64,000 bases of DNA. Source: Bifidobacterium moukalabense DSM 27321 (GTDB lineage Bacteria; Actinomycetota; Actinomycetes; Actinomycetales; Bifidobacteriaceae). The notes under the pieces were generated by a model, which was not told the DNA's origin, did no database searches, and saw nothing but the letters and a program-made list of their open reading frames with translations. Shown piece after piece: positions 36,010-45,694 of the stretch. A program made the position numbers and the translations under genes. Location: contig NZ_AZMV01000004.1 in assembly GCF_000522505.1 (NCBI RefSeq), positions 1 through 64,000 of the forward strand. Reading direction: 5' to 3'. Position 1 is the stretch's first letter; every line of letters begins with the position of its first letter.

Positions 36010-36846
36010 TTATCTCCTGGTCTGCGCACCCACGGCCTTGGCGATGGCCCAGAACAGTGTGGAGATGGTCACGATGATGAAACTTGGAGGGGCCGGGAAC
36101 ATTGCGGACAGTACCAGACCTCCCCAGATGGAGATCAGGCAGATCACACTGGCGATGACCATCGCCTTGAACGGCGAGCCGGCGATGATGTTCGCGGTCG
36201 CCGCCGGAGTGATGACCAGTGCGAAAATCAGCAATGTGCCTACGGCGGGTACGGCGATGGTGATCACGCCGGCCATGATCGCCATGAATGCGATGTTCAT
36301 CAGACCGACGGGTACGCCCTTGGCCTGTGCCACCTGCTCGTCCAGCGAGCTGAACAGCAGTGGGCGGTAGATAAGCGCCAGCACAGCCAGCAGCACGATG
36401 TCGAAGATGGCGAAGCCGATGATCTGGCCGGTGGTGATGGTTAGAATCGACCCGAACAGAATCGACTGCATCTGCTGTGAGGCCGAACTCGACAGTCGGG
36501 CGAAAAACAGACCCATGCCGGTGGCGAAAGCCAGCACGGTGCCGGTGGCGATTTCACGCTGCGAGGCCTTCTTGCCAAGTGCGCCGATCACCAACGCTCC
36601 GCCAAGAGCGAACACGCCCATGCCGACGGAGACCGGCAGGCCGATCAGTATCGCGCCGGTGGCTCCGGGCAATCCGATATGGGCCAAGGCATGCGAGGCG
36701 AATGTGGAATGGCGTGCGATGGTGAAATAGCCCATCACACCTGCGGCCAGGGCGATGCACAACCCGGCAAGAAATGCGTTGGCCATGAACGGTGCGGTCA
36801 GTGTCGACATCCAATCCGGGTCGAATGTGAATGCGATGTGGCTCAT
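36010..36846 (-). CDS. Metal ABC transporter permease (ZnuB/MntB type)
   Basis: A 278-residue membrane protein with about eight helices. The ABC-3 permease landmarks are visible: A-R-H-S-T-F-A-S-H-A-L-A-H-I-G-L-P-G-A-T early, and the A-V-G-T-L-L-I-F-A-L-V-I-T-P-A-A segment. It would import zinc or manganese with the ATPase encoded upstream, which overlaps its start by ATGA. The metal is inferred from the partner binding protein and a Zur-like box. Confidence 0.9.
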   Translation of the reverse strand: MSHIAFTFDPDWMSTLTAPFMANAFLAGLCIALAAGVMGYFTIARHSTFASHALAHIGLPGATGAILIGLPVSVGMGVFALGGALVIGALGKKASQREIATGTVLAFATGMGLFFARLSSSASQQMQSILFGSILTITTGQIIGFAIFDIVLLAVLALIYRPLLFSSLDEQVAQAKGVPVGLMNIAFMAIMAGVITIAVPAVGTLLIFALVITPAATANIIAGSPFKAMVIASVICLISIWGGLVLSAMFPAPPSFIIVTISTLFWAIAKAVGAQTRR

Positions 36847-37730
36847 GCGTGCTGCCCCTTTTCGATGTGCTGGTGGAATCGTGCGACCTCTTGAGGGTCA
36901 TGCGCGTCAACGAAAATATTCTCGGGTTCATCATCGCTGGGCGTTACGAACATGTCTCCCTGCGGCGTGGTGACCACCTGTACGGTGGTGCCGTATAGGT
37001 GGGTGAGCAGCTCAGAGTCCAATACCTCGTTCATGCGTGCGTAATGCGGATGGCCATCGAGCAGATACACGGCACCGGTAAGAATCGGAAGCAACATGTT
37101 GAGGTCATGCGCCACCACCTGAATGGTCATGCCGAGTTCTCGATTGAGTTTGGCGAGTACATGCACGGTGGCCCGCTGGCTGGCCAGATCGAGGTTGGCG
37201 AGCGGTTCGTCGAGCATCAGCAGTTGCGGATCGCTTACCAACGCCTGGGCGATGGCCGCACGTTGGCGCAATCCGCCCGACAATTCGGACAGCCGGTATG
37301 AGGCCTTATCGAGAAGGCCCACGAATTCCATGGCCTTGCGGGTCTTCTCCCGCTGGGCGCGTGTGACGGGGCGAATGCCGAAACGGGTGCCGGTCAAACC
37401 AAGCAGCACCGATTGCTCGGCAGTGAGATTCGATTCGATGTCGACGGCGTAGCTCTGCGGTACGTAGCCGATATGCTGATTCATGGCACCGGCGGGCTTG
37501 CCAAGCACCGTGATGCTACCTTCCGCGGTATCGATCAGGCCGAGTTCGGCCTTCATCATCGTGGTCTTGCCCGCGCCGTTGGTGCCCACGATGGCGGTGA
37601 CCGAGCCGCTGGGGATGCTGAATGTGCCGTGCCGCCAGATCACATGCCCGCCGCGCTTGACGCAGGCGTCCTTGAATACGATCGCGGCCTGTGGTTCCTG
37701 GCCGTCGGTAGAGCCGTTGCCATCATGCAT
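36843..37730 (-). CDS. Metal ABC transporter ATP-binding protein (ZnuC type)
   Basis: A 295-residue ATPase. Walker A G-T-N-G-A-G-K-T-T, Q-loop Y-V-P-Q-S-Y-A-V-D, signature L-S-G-G-L-R-Q-R and Walker B L-L-M-L-D-E-P are all intact. The C-terminus has an unusual ~50-residue extension rich in Asp, Pro and His that ends H-I-E-K-G-Q-H-A, possibly metal sensing. The gene starts after a 125-base gap that contains a Zur-like palindrome. Confidence 0.92.
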   Translation of the reverse strand: MHDGNGSTDGQEPQAAIVFKDACVKRGGHVIWRHGTFSIPSGSVTAIVGTNGAGKTTMMKAELGLIDTAEGSITVLGKPAGAMNQHIGYVPQSYAVDIESNLTAEQSVLLGLTGTRFGIRPVTRAQREKTRKAMEFVGLLDKASYRLSELSGGLRQRAAIAQALVSDPQLLMLDEPLANLDLASQRATVHVLAKLNRELGMTIQVVAHDLNMLLPILTGAVYLLDGHPHYARMNEVLDSELLTHLYGTTVQVVTTPQGDMFVTPSDDEPENIFVDAHDPQEVARFHQHIEKGQHA

Positions 37731-37780
37731 GAAAAGCTCCTTTTATGATGTCGTTCCTGTCGTATCATGACAAACAGTGT

Positions 37781-37795
37781 TGACAACCATTCTCA
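37781..37795. promoter_or_regulatory. Zur-like palindrome upstream of the metal transporter ATPase
   Basis: TGACAACCATTCTCA has imperfect inverted TGA-AA...TT-TCA half-sites like actinobacterial Zur boxes and lies 51 bases upstream of the ATPase start. Binding by Zur or a related Fur protein is an inference. Confidence 0.5.
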
Positions 37796-37806
37796 ATAAG
37801 ATGAAG

Positions 37807-37836
37807 GACCCTCGTACGACGGCGGGAGTCCTTCCG
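37807..37836 (-). terminator. Hairpin downstream of the metal-binding lipoprotein gene
   Basis: AAGGAC pairs with GTCCTT, with further partial pairing inside. On the minus strand, downstream of 37855, it can terminate the lipoprotein transcript before the permease operon. Confidence 0.4.
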
Positions 37837-37854
37837 TGAGACGTGCATGTGGTG

Positions 37855-38901
37855 CTATTTGCCGGGATCCGGCTGTGGCTCTTCCGTTGCGTCTTCGGAT
37901 GGCGAGGCCGAATCGGACGATTCGCCCGGCGATGCCGTCTCGTTTTCGGAGGAATCGTCTTCGGCGCCGTTCGTCGTCATCATTTCCGTCAGGGACGTGA
38001 CCAGCGACAGGATCCAGGAAGTCAGGTTCGACTGATCGGCCGGCATCTGTTCCGTGACATCGAATACCGGAACGTCGGACTTCTGCGCGGTGCCGGTCAG
38101 CAGATTCGTGGCATCGCTGGCCTCCTGAACATTATTGACCAGCAGATCCACCTGATGCTTCTCCAACAGCTCCTGGAAGGCCTGCAGATCGGCCGGCGCC
38201 GGTTCCCCGTCGGAGGCGGCCGATTGCGCATACCCTTCAGGGGTCTTGTCATCAAAGCCCATATCGCTCATCAGATAGTATGCAACCGCTTCGGTGGCCG
38301 CATACGTGGCGCCTTTATGCTTGTTGCTGAAGGACTTCATCGCCTTCTCGACCTTGCTTTCGCGCTTGTTCCATGCGGAGAGCCTGTCGGCGAAATACTT
38401 TTTCCGTGCCGGCATGATGCGGCTGTAGGTGTCGGCCAGTTCCTTGGCCATGGCGTTGCGCGCATCGTTGGAGAACCACAGATGAGGGTTGTCGCCCTCC
38501 ATGGCTCCGACCATTTGCGCCGCGGATACGCTGACGCTGCCTTTCGTCAGGTTCTTCGTGGCCCAGGTATCGTAACCGGCCCCATTGGAGACGACGACCT
38601 GCGCCTTCTGGAGGATGGCGATGTCCGCGGTCTTGGGCTCGAAATCATGGGCGTCCACGGAGGTTGATCCCAGAATGGAGGTCACCTTCACATGGGTTCC
38701 GCCGATTTGCTCCGCCAGAGAGCCCCACTGGTTGACCGAGGCGACCACGGTGATGGGGGAGGTCTGTGCGGTCGTCGAAGACGAAGAGGTCGGTTGATCG
38801 TCCGCCGAGCCATGACCGAAACAGGCGGTGGCGCCGAATACCATGCATGTGACGATACCGGTGGCAATGGCGCGTAGGAGGGAACGCTGATGCAGACGCA
38901 T
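37855..38901 (-). CDS. Zinc/manganese-binding lipoprotein of an ABC transporter
   Basis: A 348-residue ZnuA-type solute-binding protein from ATG 38901. The signal peptide ends in a lipobox F-G-A-T-A-C-F-G, so it is anchored at the outer face of the membrane. Metal-ligand motifs are V-D-A-H-D-F-E-P and N-P-H-L-W-F. The His-rich loop of Gram-negative ZnuA is absent. The C-terminal ~50 residues are an acidic Ser/Glu/Asp/Pro tail. It lies 125 bases upstream of the ATPase on the same strand and should serve that permease. Confidence 0.88.
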   Translation of the reverse strand: MRLHQRSLLRAIATGIVTCMVFGATACFGHGSADDQPTSSSSTTAQTSPITVVASVNQWGSLAEQIGGTHVKVTSILGSTSVDAHDFEPKTADIAILQKAQVVVSNGAGYDTWATKNLTKGSVSVSAAQMVGAMEGDNPHLWFSNDARNAMAKELADTYSRIMPARKKYFADRLSAWNKRESKVEKAMKSFSNKHKGATYAATEAVAYYLMSDMGFDDKTPEGYAQSAASDGEPAPADLQAFQELLEKHQVDLLVNNVQEASDATNLLTGTAQKSDVPVFDVTEQMPADQSNLTSWILSLVTSLTEMMTTNGAEDDSSENETASPGESSDSASPSEDATEEPQPDPGK

Positions 38902-39042
38902 GCTGGAATGCCTTCTTCCTAAAATCATCCCGGTCGTGTTCGTCTCACGAACGTGCGCACGACTTCCGACTGAAACCAAGATAGCCTACGATACGTGCAA
39001 ATGCCAATAGGCCAAGATCATCTACACGAGGGGAGAACCTGT

Positions 39043-39919
39043 ATGGCAATGAAAATCGATGGCAGGGTGGTATCCGCACGCATCAAGGAGGATCTTGCGC
39101 AGAGGGTCTCCGCATTGAAGAGCAAGGGTGTCGAACCGGGATTGGGGACCATTCTGGTCGGTTCCGACCCCGGCTCGGTCAAATACGTTGCCGGAAAGCA
39201 TGCCGACTGCGCTGAGATCGGCGTGAATTCCATCAAGCGTGAATTGCCTGAGGATGCCACCTTCGAGCAGATTGCGGCGGCGGTGAAGGAACTGAACGCC
39301 GATCCCGCCTGCACAGGCTACATCGTGCAGCTGCCGCTGCCGAAGGGCATTGACGAGAACGCCGTCATCGACCTGATCGATCCGAAGAAGGACGCGGATG
39401 GCATGCATCCTTATAATCTGGGCGAATTGGTGCTGCACCCCCGGGGTGAGATCGTGACGCCGCTGCCGTGCACGCCCCGTGGCGTCATCGAACTGCTCGG
39501 AGCCTATGACGTCGATCTGAACGGCAAGGAGGTATGCGTGCTCGGCCGTGGCATCACCATCGGCCGCACCATCGGCCTGATGCTCACGCGTAAGGAGGTC
39601 AATGCCACGGTTACGCTGTGCCATACCGGCACCAGGGATGTGCGTGACCATATGCGGCGTGCTGACGTGATTGTGGCTGCGATGGGTTCCGCGGCGTTCG
39701 TCAAACCGAATGATATCAAGGAAGGTGCGGTGCTTGTCGATGTCGGCGTCTCCCGCGTATTCGACGAGGAGGCCGGCCGTTACCGCGTCAGGGGCGATAT
39801 CGACAAAGCCTGTTACGAGAAGGCTTCGGCCTATACGCCGAATCCGGGGGGGAGTGGGACCGATGACCCGGGCCATGTTGCTGGAAAACGTGGTCGAGAT
39901 GGCCGAGCGCCGCCGCTGA
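39043..39919 (+). CDS. folD: Methylenetetrahydrofolate dehydrogenase/cyclohydrolase, frameshifted at the C-terminus
   Basis: Intact FolD sequence runs ~270 residues: catalytic Y-V-A-G-K (Lys), the V-Q-L-P-L-P-K motif, D-G-M-H-P-Y-N and the nucleotide-binding G-R-G-I-T-I-G-R. At 39846-39852 a G7 run breaks the invariant P-G-G-V-G-P-M-T motif. With six Gs it reads P-G-G-V-G-P-M-T-R-A-M-L-L-E-N and stops at 39919, the expected length. In the given sequence the frame instead runs to 40026 with nonsense. FolD supplies 10-formyl-THF and NADPH; its loss would be costly, which favours a sequencing error. Confidence 0.9.
39846..39852 (+). other. G7 homopolymer at the folD frameshift
   Basis: The family-invariant motif requires six Gs here (CCG GGG GGA). 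The extra G is the clearest proof in this window that a homopolymer is one base too long relative to a working gene. Confidence 0.9.
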
Positions 39920-40072
39920 GCCGTCGAACCGATTATTTCGGGCGTGTCGCGCGAAAATCCCGCTCGTTTTTGTGCATGGTCTCATGTAGACTAAAGCTTT
40001 GCGTGTGTTGTACGCGCACAATATAACTGAAGAACGATTTTATCCATCCACTATTTGTAAGAAACCAAATTA

Positions 40073-41545
40073 ATGGCAGAGAACAATAACGAAGTCACCA
40101 AGGTCGCCATCAACGACATCGGCACCGAAGAGGACTTCATCAAGGCAGTCGATTCCACCATCAAGAACTTCGACGATGGTGATCTGGTCGAAGGTACCGT
40201 CGTCAAGGTCGATCACGACGAGGTGCTGCTCGACATCGGCTACAAGACCGAGGGCGTCATCCCCTCCCGTGAGCTTTCCATCAAGAAGGACGTTGATCCT
40301 GACGAAGTCGTCGAGGTTGGCGACACCATCGAGGCCCTTGTCGTCACCAAGGAAGACAAGGAAGGCCGTCTGATTCTGTCCAAGAAGCGTGCACAGTACG
40401 AGCGCGCCTGGGGCGACATCGAGAAGATCAAGGAAGCCGATGGCGTTGTCGAAGGCACCGTCATCGAAGCCGTCAAGGGCGGCCTCATCGTCGACATCGG
40501 CCTGCGTGGCTTCCTGCCGGCATCGCTGGTCGAAATGCGTCGCGTGCGCGACCTGTCCCCGTACATCGGCCAGAAGATCAAGGCCAAGATTCTCGAGCTC
40601 GACAAGAACCGCAACAATGTGGTCCTGTCCCGTCGCCAGTATCTTGAGGAGACCCAGTCCGAAGTGCGCGAGACCTTCCTGTCCCAGCTCAAGAAGGGCC
40701 AGATTCGCGAAGGCGTCGTGTCTTCCATCGTCAACTTCGGCGCATTCGTCGATCTGGGCGGTGTCGACGGCCTGATCCACGTTTCCGAGCTGTCCTGGAA
40801 GCACATCGACCATCCGTCCGAGGTCGTCAAGGTCGGCGACAAGGTCACCGTCGAGGTGCTCGACGTCGATCTCGATCGCGAACGTATCTCCCTGTCCCTC
40901 AAGGCCACCCAGGAAGATCCGTGGCAGCGTTTCGCCCGCACCCACGTTCCTGGCCAGATCGTCAAGGGCAAGGTCACCAAGATCGTTCAGTTCGGTGTCT
41001 TCATCTCCGTCGAGGACGGCATCGAAGGCCTCGTGCATATCTCCGAGCTGGCCAACCGCCACGTGGAGAACCCGGAGACCGTCGTCAAGCCGGGCGAGGA
41101 GGTCTTCGTCAAGGTGATCGACGTCGATCTCGATCGTCGCCGCATCTCCCTGTCCCTCAAGCAGGCCAACGACTCCGTCGATCCGGCTTCCGAGGACTTC
41201 GATCCGGCTCTGTACGGCATGCCGGCGGAGTACGACGAGCAGGGCAACTACAAGTATCCGGAAGGCTTCGACCCGGCAACCAACGAATGGATCGCTGGCT
41301 ACGAGAAGCAGCGTGAGGAGTGGGAGTCCCAGTACGCCGCCGCTCACGATCTGTGGGAGCAGCACAAGGCATTCGTTGCCAAGGAACTTGAGAACGCCGC
41401 GGCTTCCGCAGCCGAGGACGGTCAGGCTCCGAAGGAAGAGAAGGTCGAAGAGGTGTCCAACTACTCCTCCGAGAACACTTCCGCCGGCACCCTCGCCGAC
41501 TCCGACCAGCTCGCCGCTCTGCGCGACCAGCTGCTCGGCAAGTGA
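40073..41545 (+). CDS. rpsA: Ribosomal protein S1
   Basis: A 490-residue S1 with four S1 RNA-binding domains (about residues 35-105, 120-185, 205-275, 290-360), each with the G-V-V/G-F/F-V-x-L-G pattern. The C-terminal ~120 residues are acidic and carry an Asn/Glu-rich tail, typical of actinobacterial S1. It is an mRNA-binding translation-initiation protein. A strong terminator follows. Codon use is the most biased in the window, as expected for a highly expressed gene. Confidence 0.96.
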   Translation: MAENNNEVTKVAINDIGTEEDFIKAVDSTIKNFDDGDLVEGTVVKVDHDEVLLDIGYKTEGVIPSRELSIKKDVDPDEVVEVGDTIEALVVTKEDKEGRLILSKKRAQYERAWGDIEKIKEADGVVEGTVIEAVKGGLIVDIGLRGFLPASLVEMRRVRDLSPYIGQKIKAKILELDKNRNNVVLSRRQYLEETQSEVRETFLSQLKKGQIREGVVSSIVNFGAFVDLGGVDGLIHVSELSWKHIDHPSEVVKVGDKVTVEVLDVDLDRERISLSLKATQEDPWQRFARTHVPGQIVKGKVTKIVQFGVFISVEDGIEGLVHISELANRHVENPETVVKPGEEVFVKVIDVDLDRRRISLSLKQANDSVDPASEDFDPALYGMPAEYDEQGNYKYPEGFDPATNEWIAGYEKQREEWESQYAAAHDLWEQHKAFVAKELENAAASAAEDGQAPKEEKVEEVSNYSSENTSAGTLADSDQLAALRDQLLGK

Positions 41546-41588
41546 TCGGTCTGTACTGACGGGCGACCGTTAGACCGATGACTGTCAG

Positions 41589-41620
41589 GTCCCGCACCTT
41601 CGACAAGGTGCGGGACTTCT
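41589..41620 (+). terminator. Terminator after rpsA
   Basis: GTCCCGCACCTT pairs perfectly with AAGGTGCGGGAC across a CGAC tetraloop, followed by TTCTGT. Confidence 0.85.
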
Positions 41621-41748
41621 GTATTGTCCAGTCTCTTTCCGGACCATTATGACGGGGTATTGCCGCAAATCCCTTCGCCGTTTTTGAACGGAGCATGGCG
41701 GAATCGAGGACATCCACCTCCCCATGGGTGTCCGTTCGACTCGGCACA

Positions 41749-42381
41749 ATGGCAAGTGTGACGATTCGAATTGGTCTGACCGGCGGCATCGCGGCCGGCA
41801 AAAGCACGGTAGCCGCTCATCTGCGTGACTTGGGTGCATTCCTTATCGATTACGACGAGCTCGCCCGGGAGGTGGTCGCTCCGGGGAGTGAGGGGTTGCA
41901 GCGAATCGTCGATTGCTTCGGCGCCGATGCATTGGATGGGCGTGGCGGGTTGAACCGTACGTGGATGGCGGAACGCGTGTTTTCCGATCAGGTCTCGGAA
42001 GGGATGCGGAAGCGACTTGACGACATCGAGCATCCGTTGATCTATCAGTTGGCGCTACGCAGGGAACGCGAGGCGACCGCGATGGATCCGCAGGCCGTGA
42101 TCGTGCATGATGTCCCACTGCTGGCTGAGGTCATCGATGCCATGCCGATGCGTTTCGACCATATCGTCACCGTCGAAGCGCCGGCGGACGTGCGCGTGCG
42201 ACGTATGATGATGACCCGGGGCATGAGCGCGGAACAGGCGCGGGCGCGCATCCGCCACCAATCCTCCGAACGGGAGCGTGAGGCCATCGCCGATGCGGTG
42301 ATCGACGCCACGCAAAATATAGAACACATGTTCGAACATATTGATAGACTGTACGCACAGTGGTGTTCGGAAGCGAGGTAG
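41749..42381 (+). CDS. coaE: Dephospho-CoA kinase
   Basis: A 210-residue P-loop kinase for the last step of coenzyme A synthesis. The P-loop is [11 protein letters not shown]; later come D-Y-D-E-L-A-R-E-V and H-P-L-I-Y. ATG 41749 places the P-loop at the normal distance from the N-terminus, although the ribosome site is weak and an in-frame ATG exists at 41695. uvrB starts five bases after the stop, a conserved actinobacterial pairing. Confidence 0.92.
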   Translation: MASVTIRIGLTGGIAAGKSTVAAHLRDLGAFLIDYDELAREVVAPGSEGLQRIVDCFGADALDGRGGLNRTWMAERVFSDQVSEGMRKRLDDIEHPLIYQLALRREREATAMDPQAVIVHDVPLLAEVIDAMPMRFDHIVTVEAPADVRVRRMMMTRGMSAEQARARIRHQSSEREREAIADAVIDATQNIEHMFEHIDRLYAQWCSEAR

Positions 42382-42386
42382 CCGGC

Positions 42387-44498
42387 ATGGGATTCGAAAT
42401 CGAACGTGTGAACAAGCCTTTCGTGGTCAAGTCACCGTATCGGCCGTCAGGTGACCAGCCGAAGGCCATCGAGGAGCTGGCGACCCGTATCGAGAACGGT
42501 GAGAACGATGTGGTGCTCATGGGTGCCACGGGTACCGGCAAAACCGCCACCACCGCATGGCTGATCGAACGTCTGCAACGTCCGACCCTCATCATCGAGC
42601 CGAACAAGACGCTTGCCGCACAGCTGTGCGCCGAATTTCGCGAGCTCATGCCCGATAATGCGGTGAGTTATTTCGTCTCCTACTACGACTACTACCAACC
42701 CGAAGCCTATATTCCGCAGACCGATACCTACATCGAAAAGGATTCCAACATCAATGACGATGTGGAACGGCTGCGTCATGCGGCCACCGCCAACCTGCTG
42801 ACCCGCCGTGATTGCGTGGTCGTGGCGACGGTCTCCTGCATCTACGGCTTGGGAACCCCTGAGGAGTACGCCGGTCGTATGCTGTTCCTCAAGGAAGGCC
42901 AGCAGATAGACCGTGACGAGTTGTTACGCAAATTCGTGGCGATGCAGTACAAGCGCAATGACATCGCCTTCACTCGCGGCACTTTCCGGGTGCGCGGCGA
43001 CACCGTCGAGATCATTCCGGTATACGAGGAACTTGCCATCCGTATAGAATTCTTCGGAGACGAGATCGATCGGATCTCCACCCTGCACCCTTTGACCGGT
43101 GATGTGATCGATCATGAGTCGCAGGTGCATATCTTCCCGGCCTCGCACTACGTGGCGGGTCCCGAGCGTATGGAGCGTGCGCTGACCACCATCAAGGAGG
43201 AACTTGATCGGCGCGTGGCCGAATTGCGTCGGCAAGGCAAGGAACTCGAGGCCCAACGCCTTACCATGCGCACCACATATGATCTGGAAATGCTCACCCA
43301 GGTGGGTGTATGTTCCGGGGTGGAGAATTACTCCCGTCATTTCGATGGGCGTGAACCCGGCACCCCGCCCCATACCCTGCTTGATTTCTTTCCCGACGAC
43401 TTTTTGCTGGTCATCGACGAATCGCATGTCACCGTACCCCAGATCGGCGCCATGTACGAGGGGGATGCCAGTAGAAAGCGCACCTTGGTGGAGCATGGTT
43501 TTCGCCTCCCCTCCGCGATGGACAATCGTCCGCTCAAATGGCCGGAGTTCCTGCAGCGTGTCGGCCAGACCGTATATTTGTCCGCAACGCCAGGTGATTA
43601 CGAACTGGGCCTTAGCGACGGCGTGGTGGAGCAGATCATCCGTCCGACCGGGCTTGTCGACCCGAAAATCGACGTGCGGCCCGTGGAAGGGCAGGTCGAC
43701 GATCTTCTTGCGGAAATCAAGGATCGCGTGGCGAGGAACGAACGTACGCTCGTCACTACGCTTACCAAGAAGATGGCCGAAGACCTTACCGACTATCTGC
43801 TGGAACGAGGCATCAGGGTCGAATACCTGCATTCCGACGTCGATACGTTGCGTCGGGTCGAACTGTTGCGTGAATTGCGCGAGGGCAAGATCGACGTCAT
43901 CGTCGGCATCAATCTGCTGCGAGAAGGCCTTGATCTGCCGGAGGTCTCGTTGGTGGCGATTCTCGATGCCGACAAGGAAGGATTCCTGCGTTCCTACCGT
44001 TCGCTGATCCAGACCATCGGGCGTGCCGCACGAAACGTGTCCGGAACGGTGGTCATGTATGCCGACGACGTAACGGAAGCCATGCACAAGGCCATTGATG
44101 AGACCAACCGTCGTCGTGATATCCAGATCGCCTACAACAAGGAACATGGCATCGATCCGAAGCCATTGATCAAGAAGATCAGCGACGTCAACGACATGCT
44201 CGCCAAGGAGGACGTCGATACGCAGACCCTGCTTGGCACCGGCTACCGCAATGCCGACAAGGCGGGAAACTCGCACCTGGGTGTGCCGACCTTCGACAGG
44301 AACGAATCCGACAAGCGTCATGAGGAGATACTGAAAGCCGGTCTGCCGGCGCAGGATCTCGCCGACCTTATCCGTCAGCTCTCCGAACAGATGCATACGG
44401 CGGCCGAGCAGCTCCAATTCGAGCTCGCGGCACGCCTGCGTGATGAAATCAAGGACCTGAAAAAGGAACTACGGCAGATGACCGAGGCCAGCAAGTGA
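42387..44498 (+). CDS. uvrB: UvrABC system protein B
   Basis: A 703-residue nucleotide-excision-repair helicase. Walker A G-A-T-G-T-G-K-T lies at ~45-52. The beta-hairpin [11 protein letters not shown], Walker B L-L-V-I-D-E-S-H, helicase motif Q-T-I-G-R-A-A-R-N and the C-terminal UVR domain are all present. ATG 42387 (M-G-F-E-I-E-R) matches the usual start; an ATG at 42360 overlaps coaE. It loads UvrC at lesions after UvrA. Confidence 0.96.
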   Translation: MGFEIERVNKPFVVKSPYRPSGDQPKAIEELATRIENGENDVVLMGATGTGKTATTAWLIERLQRPTLIIEPNKTLAAQLCAEFRELMPDNAVSYFVSYYDYYQPEAYIPQTDTYIEKDSNINDDVERLRHAATANLLTRRDCVVVATVSCIYGLGTPEEYAGRMLFLKEGQQIDRDELLRKFVAMQYKRNDIAFTRGTFRVRGDTVEIIPVYEELAIRIEFFGDEIDRISTLHPLTGDVIDHESQVHIFPASHYVAGPERMERALTTIKEELDRRVAELRRQGKELEAQRLTMRTTYDLEMLTQVGVCSGVENYSRHFDGREPGTPPHTLLDFFPDDFLLVIDESHVTVPQIGAMYEGDASRKRTLVEHGFRLPSAMDNRPLKWPEFLQRVGQTVYLSATPGDYELGLSDGVVEQIIRPTGLVDPKIDVRPVEGQVDDLLAEIKDRVARNERTLVTTLTKKMAEDLTDYLLERGIRVEYLHSDVDTLRRVELLRELREGKIDVIVGINLLREGLDLPEVSLVAILDADKEGFLRSYRSLIQTIGRAARNVSGTVVMYADDVTEAMHKAIDETNRRRDIQIAYNKEHGIDPKPLIKKISDVNDMLAKEDVDTQTLLGTGYRNADKAGNSHLGVPTFDRNESDKRHEEILKAGLPAQDLADLIRQLSEQMHTAAEQLQFELAARLRDEIKDLKKELRQMTEASK

Positions 44499-44537
44499 TA
44501 TCCGGCCGGTCATGTGGCTTACGTACCATGAGGAATT

Positions 44538-45521
44538 ATGGCTGAAACCCCTCTTGCTTTCATGTGCGTCACATTTGTGGTGCTCGCTGTTTTCTTCGTC
44601 GTCGATTTGTTCGTGATCGGTCGAAAGCCTCATGTGCCATCCACCGGGGAATGCGTGCGGCATATCGCGTTCTTCGTGGTCATGGCATTGATCTTCGGCG
44701 GGTTGATGTGGTATTTCGCAGGTGCCAAGCCGGCCATCGAGTTCTATTCGGGTTGGCTTACCGAATACTCGTTAAGCATCGATAATCTGTTCGTGTTCGT
44801 CATCATCATGTCGAACTTCGCCGTACCGAAGAAACTGCAGAAGTTCGTACTGTCCGTCGGCATCGCCGTCGCCCTCGTGCTGCGCGGATGCTTCATTCTG
44901 GTCGGTGCGGCCATCATCTCCCGCTTCACGTGGGTGTTCTTCCTGTTCGGCGCATTTCTCATCGTCACCGCCGTCAAACTCGTCGCAGGTGAGGAGGAAG
45001 ACGAGGAATATCATGAGAATGGTCTGATTCGTGCGTTGCGCAAGGTCATCAGGATCACCGACGAATACGACGGTGAGAAGCTGCGCACCGTGAAGAACGG
45101 CGTTGCATATTGGACGCCGATGCTCATCGTGTTCCTGACCATCGGCACCACGGATGTGATGTTCGCCTTCGATTCGATCCCGGCCATCTTCGGACTGACC
45201 AAGGATCCTTTCATCGTGTTCACCTCCAACGTGTTCGCTCTGCTCGGACTGCAGCAGCTGTATTTCCTGCTTGGAGAGCTGCTTGACAAACTGGTGTATC
45301 TGCCGCTTGGCTTGTCCATCGTGCTCGGCTTCATCGGCGTGAAACTCATCATGGAGGCCCTGCACGGCAATTCCTTGCCGTTCGTCAACGGTGGAAGGCC
45401 GATCTCCTGGGTTCCCGAAGTGCCGACATGGCTGTCTCTGGCCGTGATCGTCGTGGCCATCGGAGGATCCGCGCTGGCCAGTGTGCTGAAGATGCGATCC
45501 GTGGAGGCCAATGCGCGATGA
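44538..45521 (+). CDS. TerC/Alx-family membrane protein
   Basis: A 327-residue protein with about nine helices. The family signatures are E-Y-S-L-S-I-D-N-L-F-V-F near residue 78 and T-D-V-M-F-A-F-D-S-I-P-A-I-F-G near 207. Alx/TerC-type proteins are implicated in manganese export and metal loading of secreted proteins, or in tellurite resistance clusters; no ter cluster is present here. It is alone between uvrB and pyk. Confidence 0.88.
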   Translation: MAETPLAFMCVTFVVLAVFFVVDLFVIGRKPHVPSTGECVRHIAFFVVMALIFGGLMWYFAGAKPAIEFYSGWLTEYSLSIDNLFVFVIIMSNFAVPKKLQKFVLSVGIAVALVLRGCFILVGAAIISRFTWVFFLFGAFLIVTAVKLVAGEEEDEEYHENGLIRALRKVIRITDEYDGEKLRTVKNGVAYWTPMLIVFLTIGTTDVMFAFDSIPAIFGLTKDPFIVFTSNVFALLGLQQLYFLLGELLDKLVYLPLGLSIVLGFIGVKLIMEALHGNSLPFVNGGRPISWVPEVPTWLSLAVIVVAIGGSALASVLKMRSVEANAR

Positions 45522-45571
45522 CCGGTCGGCGAACAGTGTGAAAACTGGGGTTTTCATTCTCCCGAAAGAAA

Positions 45572-45617
45572 TGTGAGCGCTCACAACACACCTCGGTCCG
45601 GGGTGGAAGTGAGCGCT
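45572..45617. promoter_or_regulatory. LacI-family operator before pyruvate kinase
   Basis: TGTGAGCGCTCACA (45572-45585) is a perfect 14-base palindrome, and GTGAGCGCTA (45609-45618) repeats its left half 23 bases later. This is the form of site read by bifidobacterial LacI-type catabolite regulators such as AraQ. It lies ~110 bases before the pyk start. Confidence 0.75.
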
Positions 45618-45694
45618 ATTTGCTAGTAGACTATGCCATTGGAAACAGGGTCGTCAGATCCAAATCAAGTTAAAACAGGAATAGGCAGGCATAC

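Noticed and set aside
40070-41365. 431-residue minus-strand ORF rich in Leu and Asp
   Set aside because: Antisense of rpsA; produced by strong codon bias.
42924-44417. 497-residue minus-strand ORF
   Set aside because: Antisense of uvrB.
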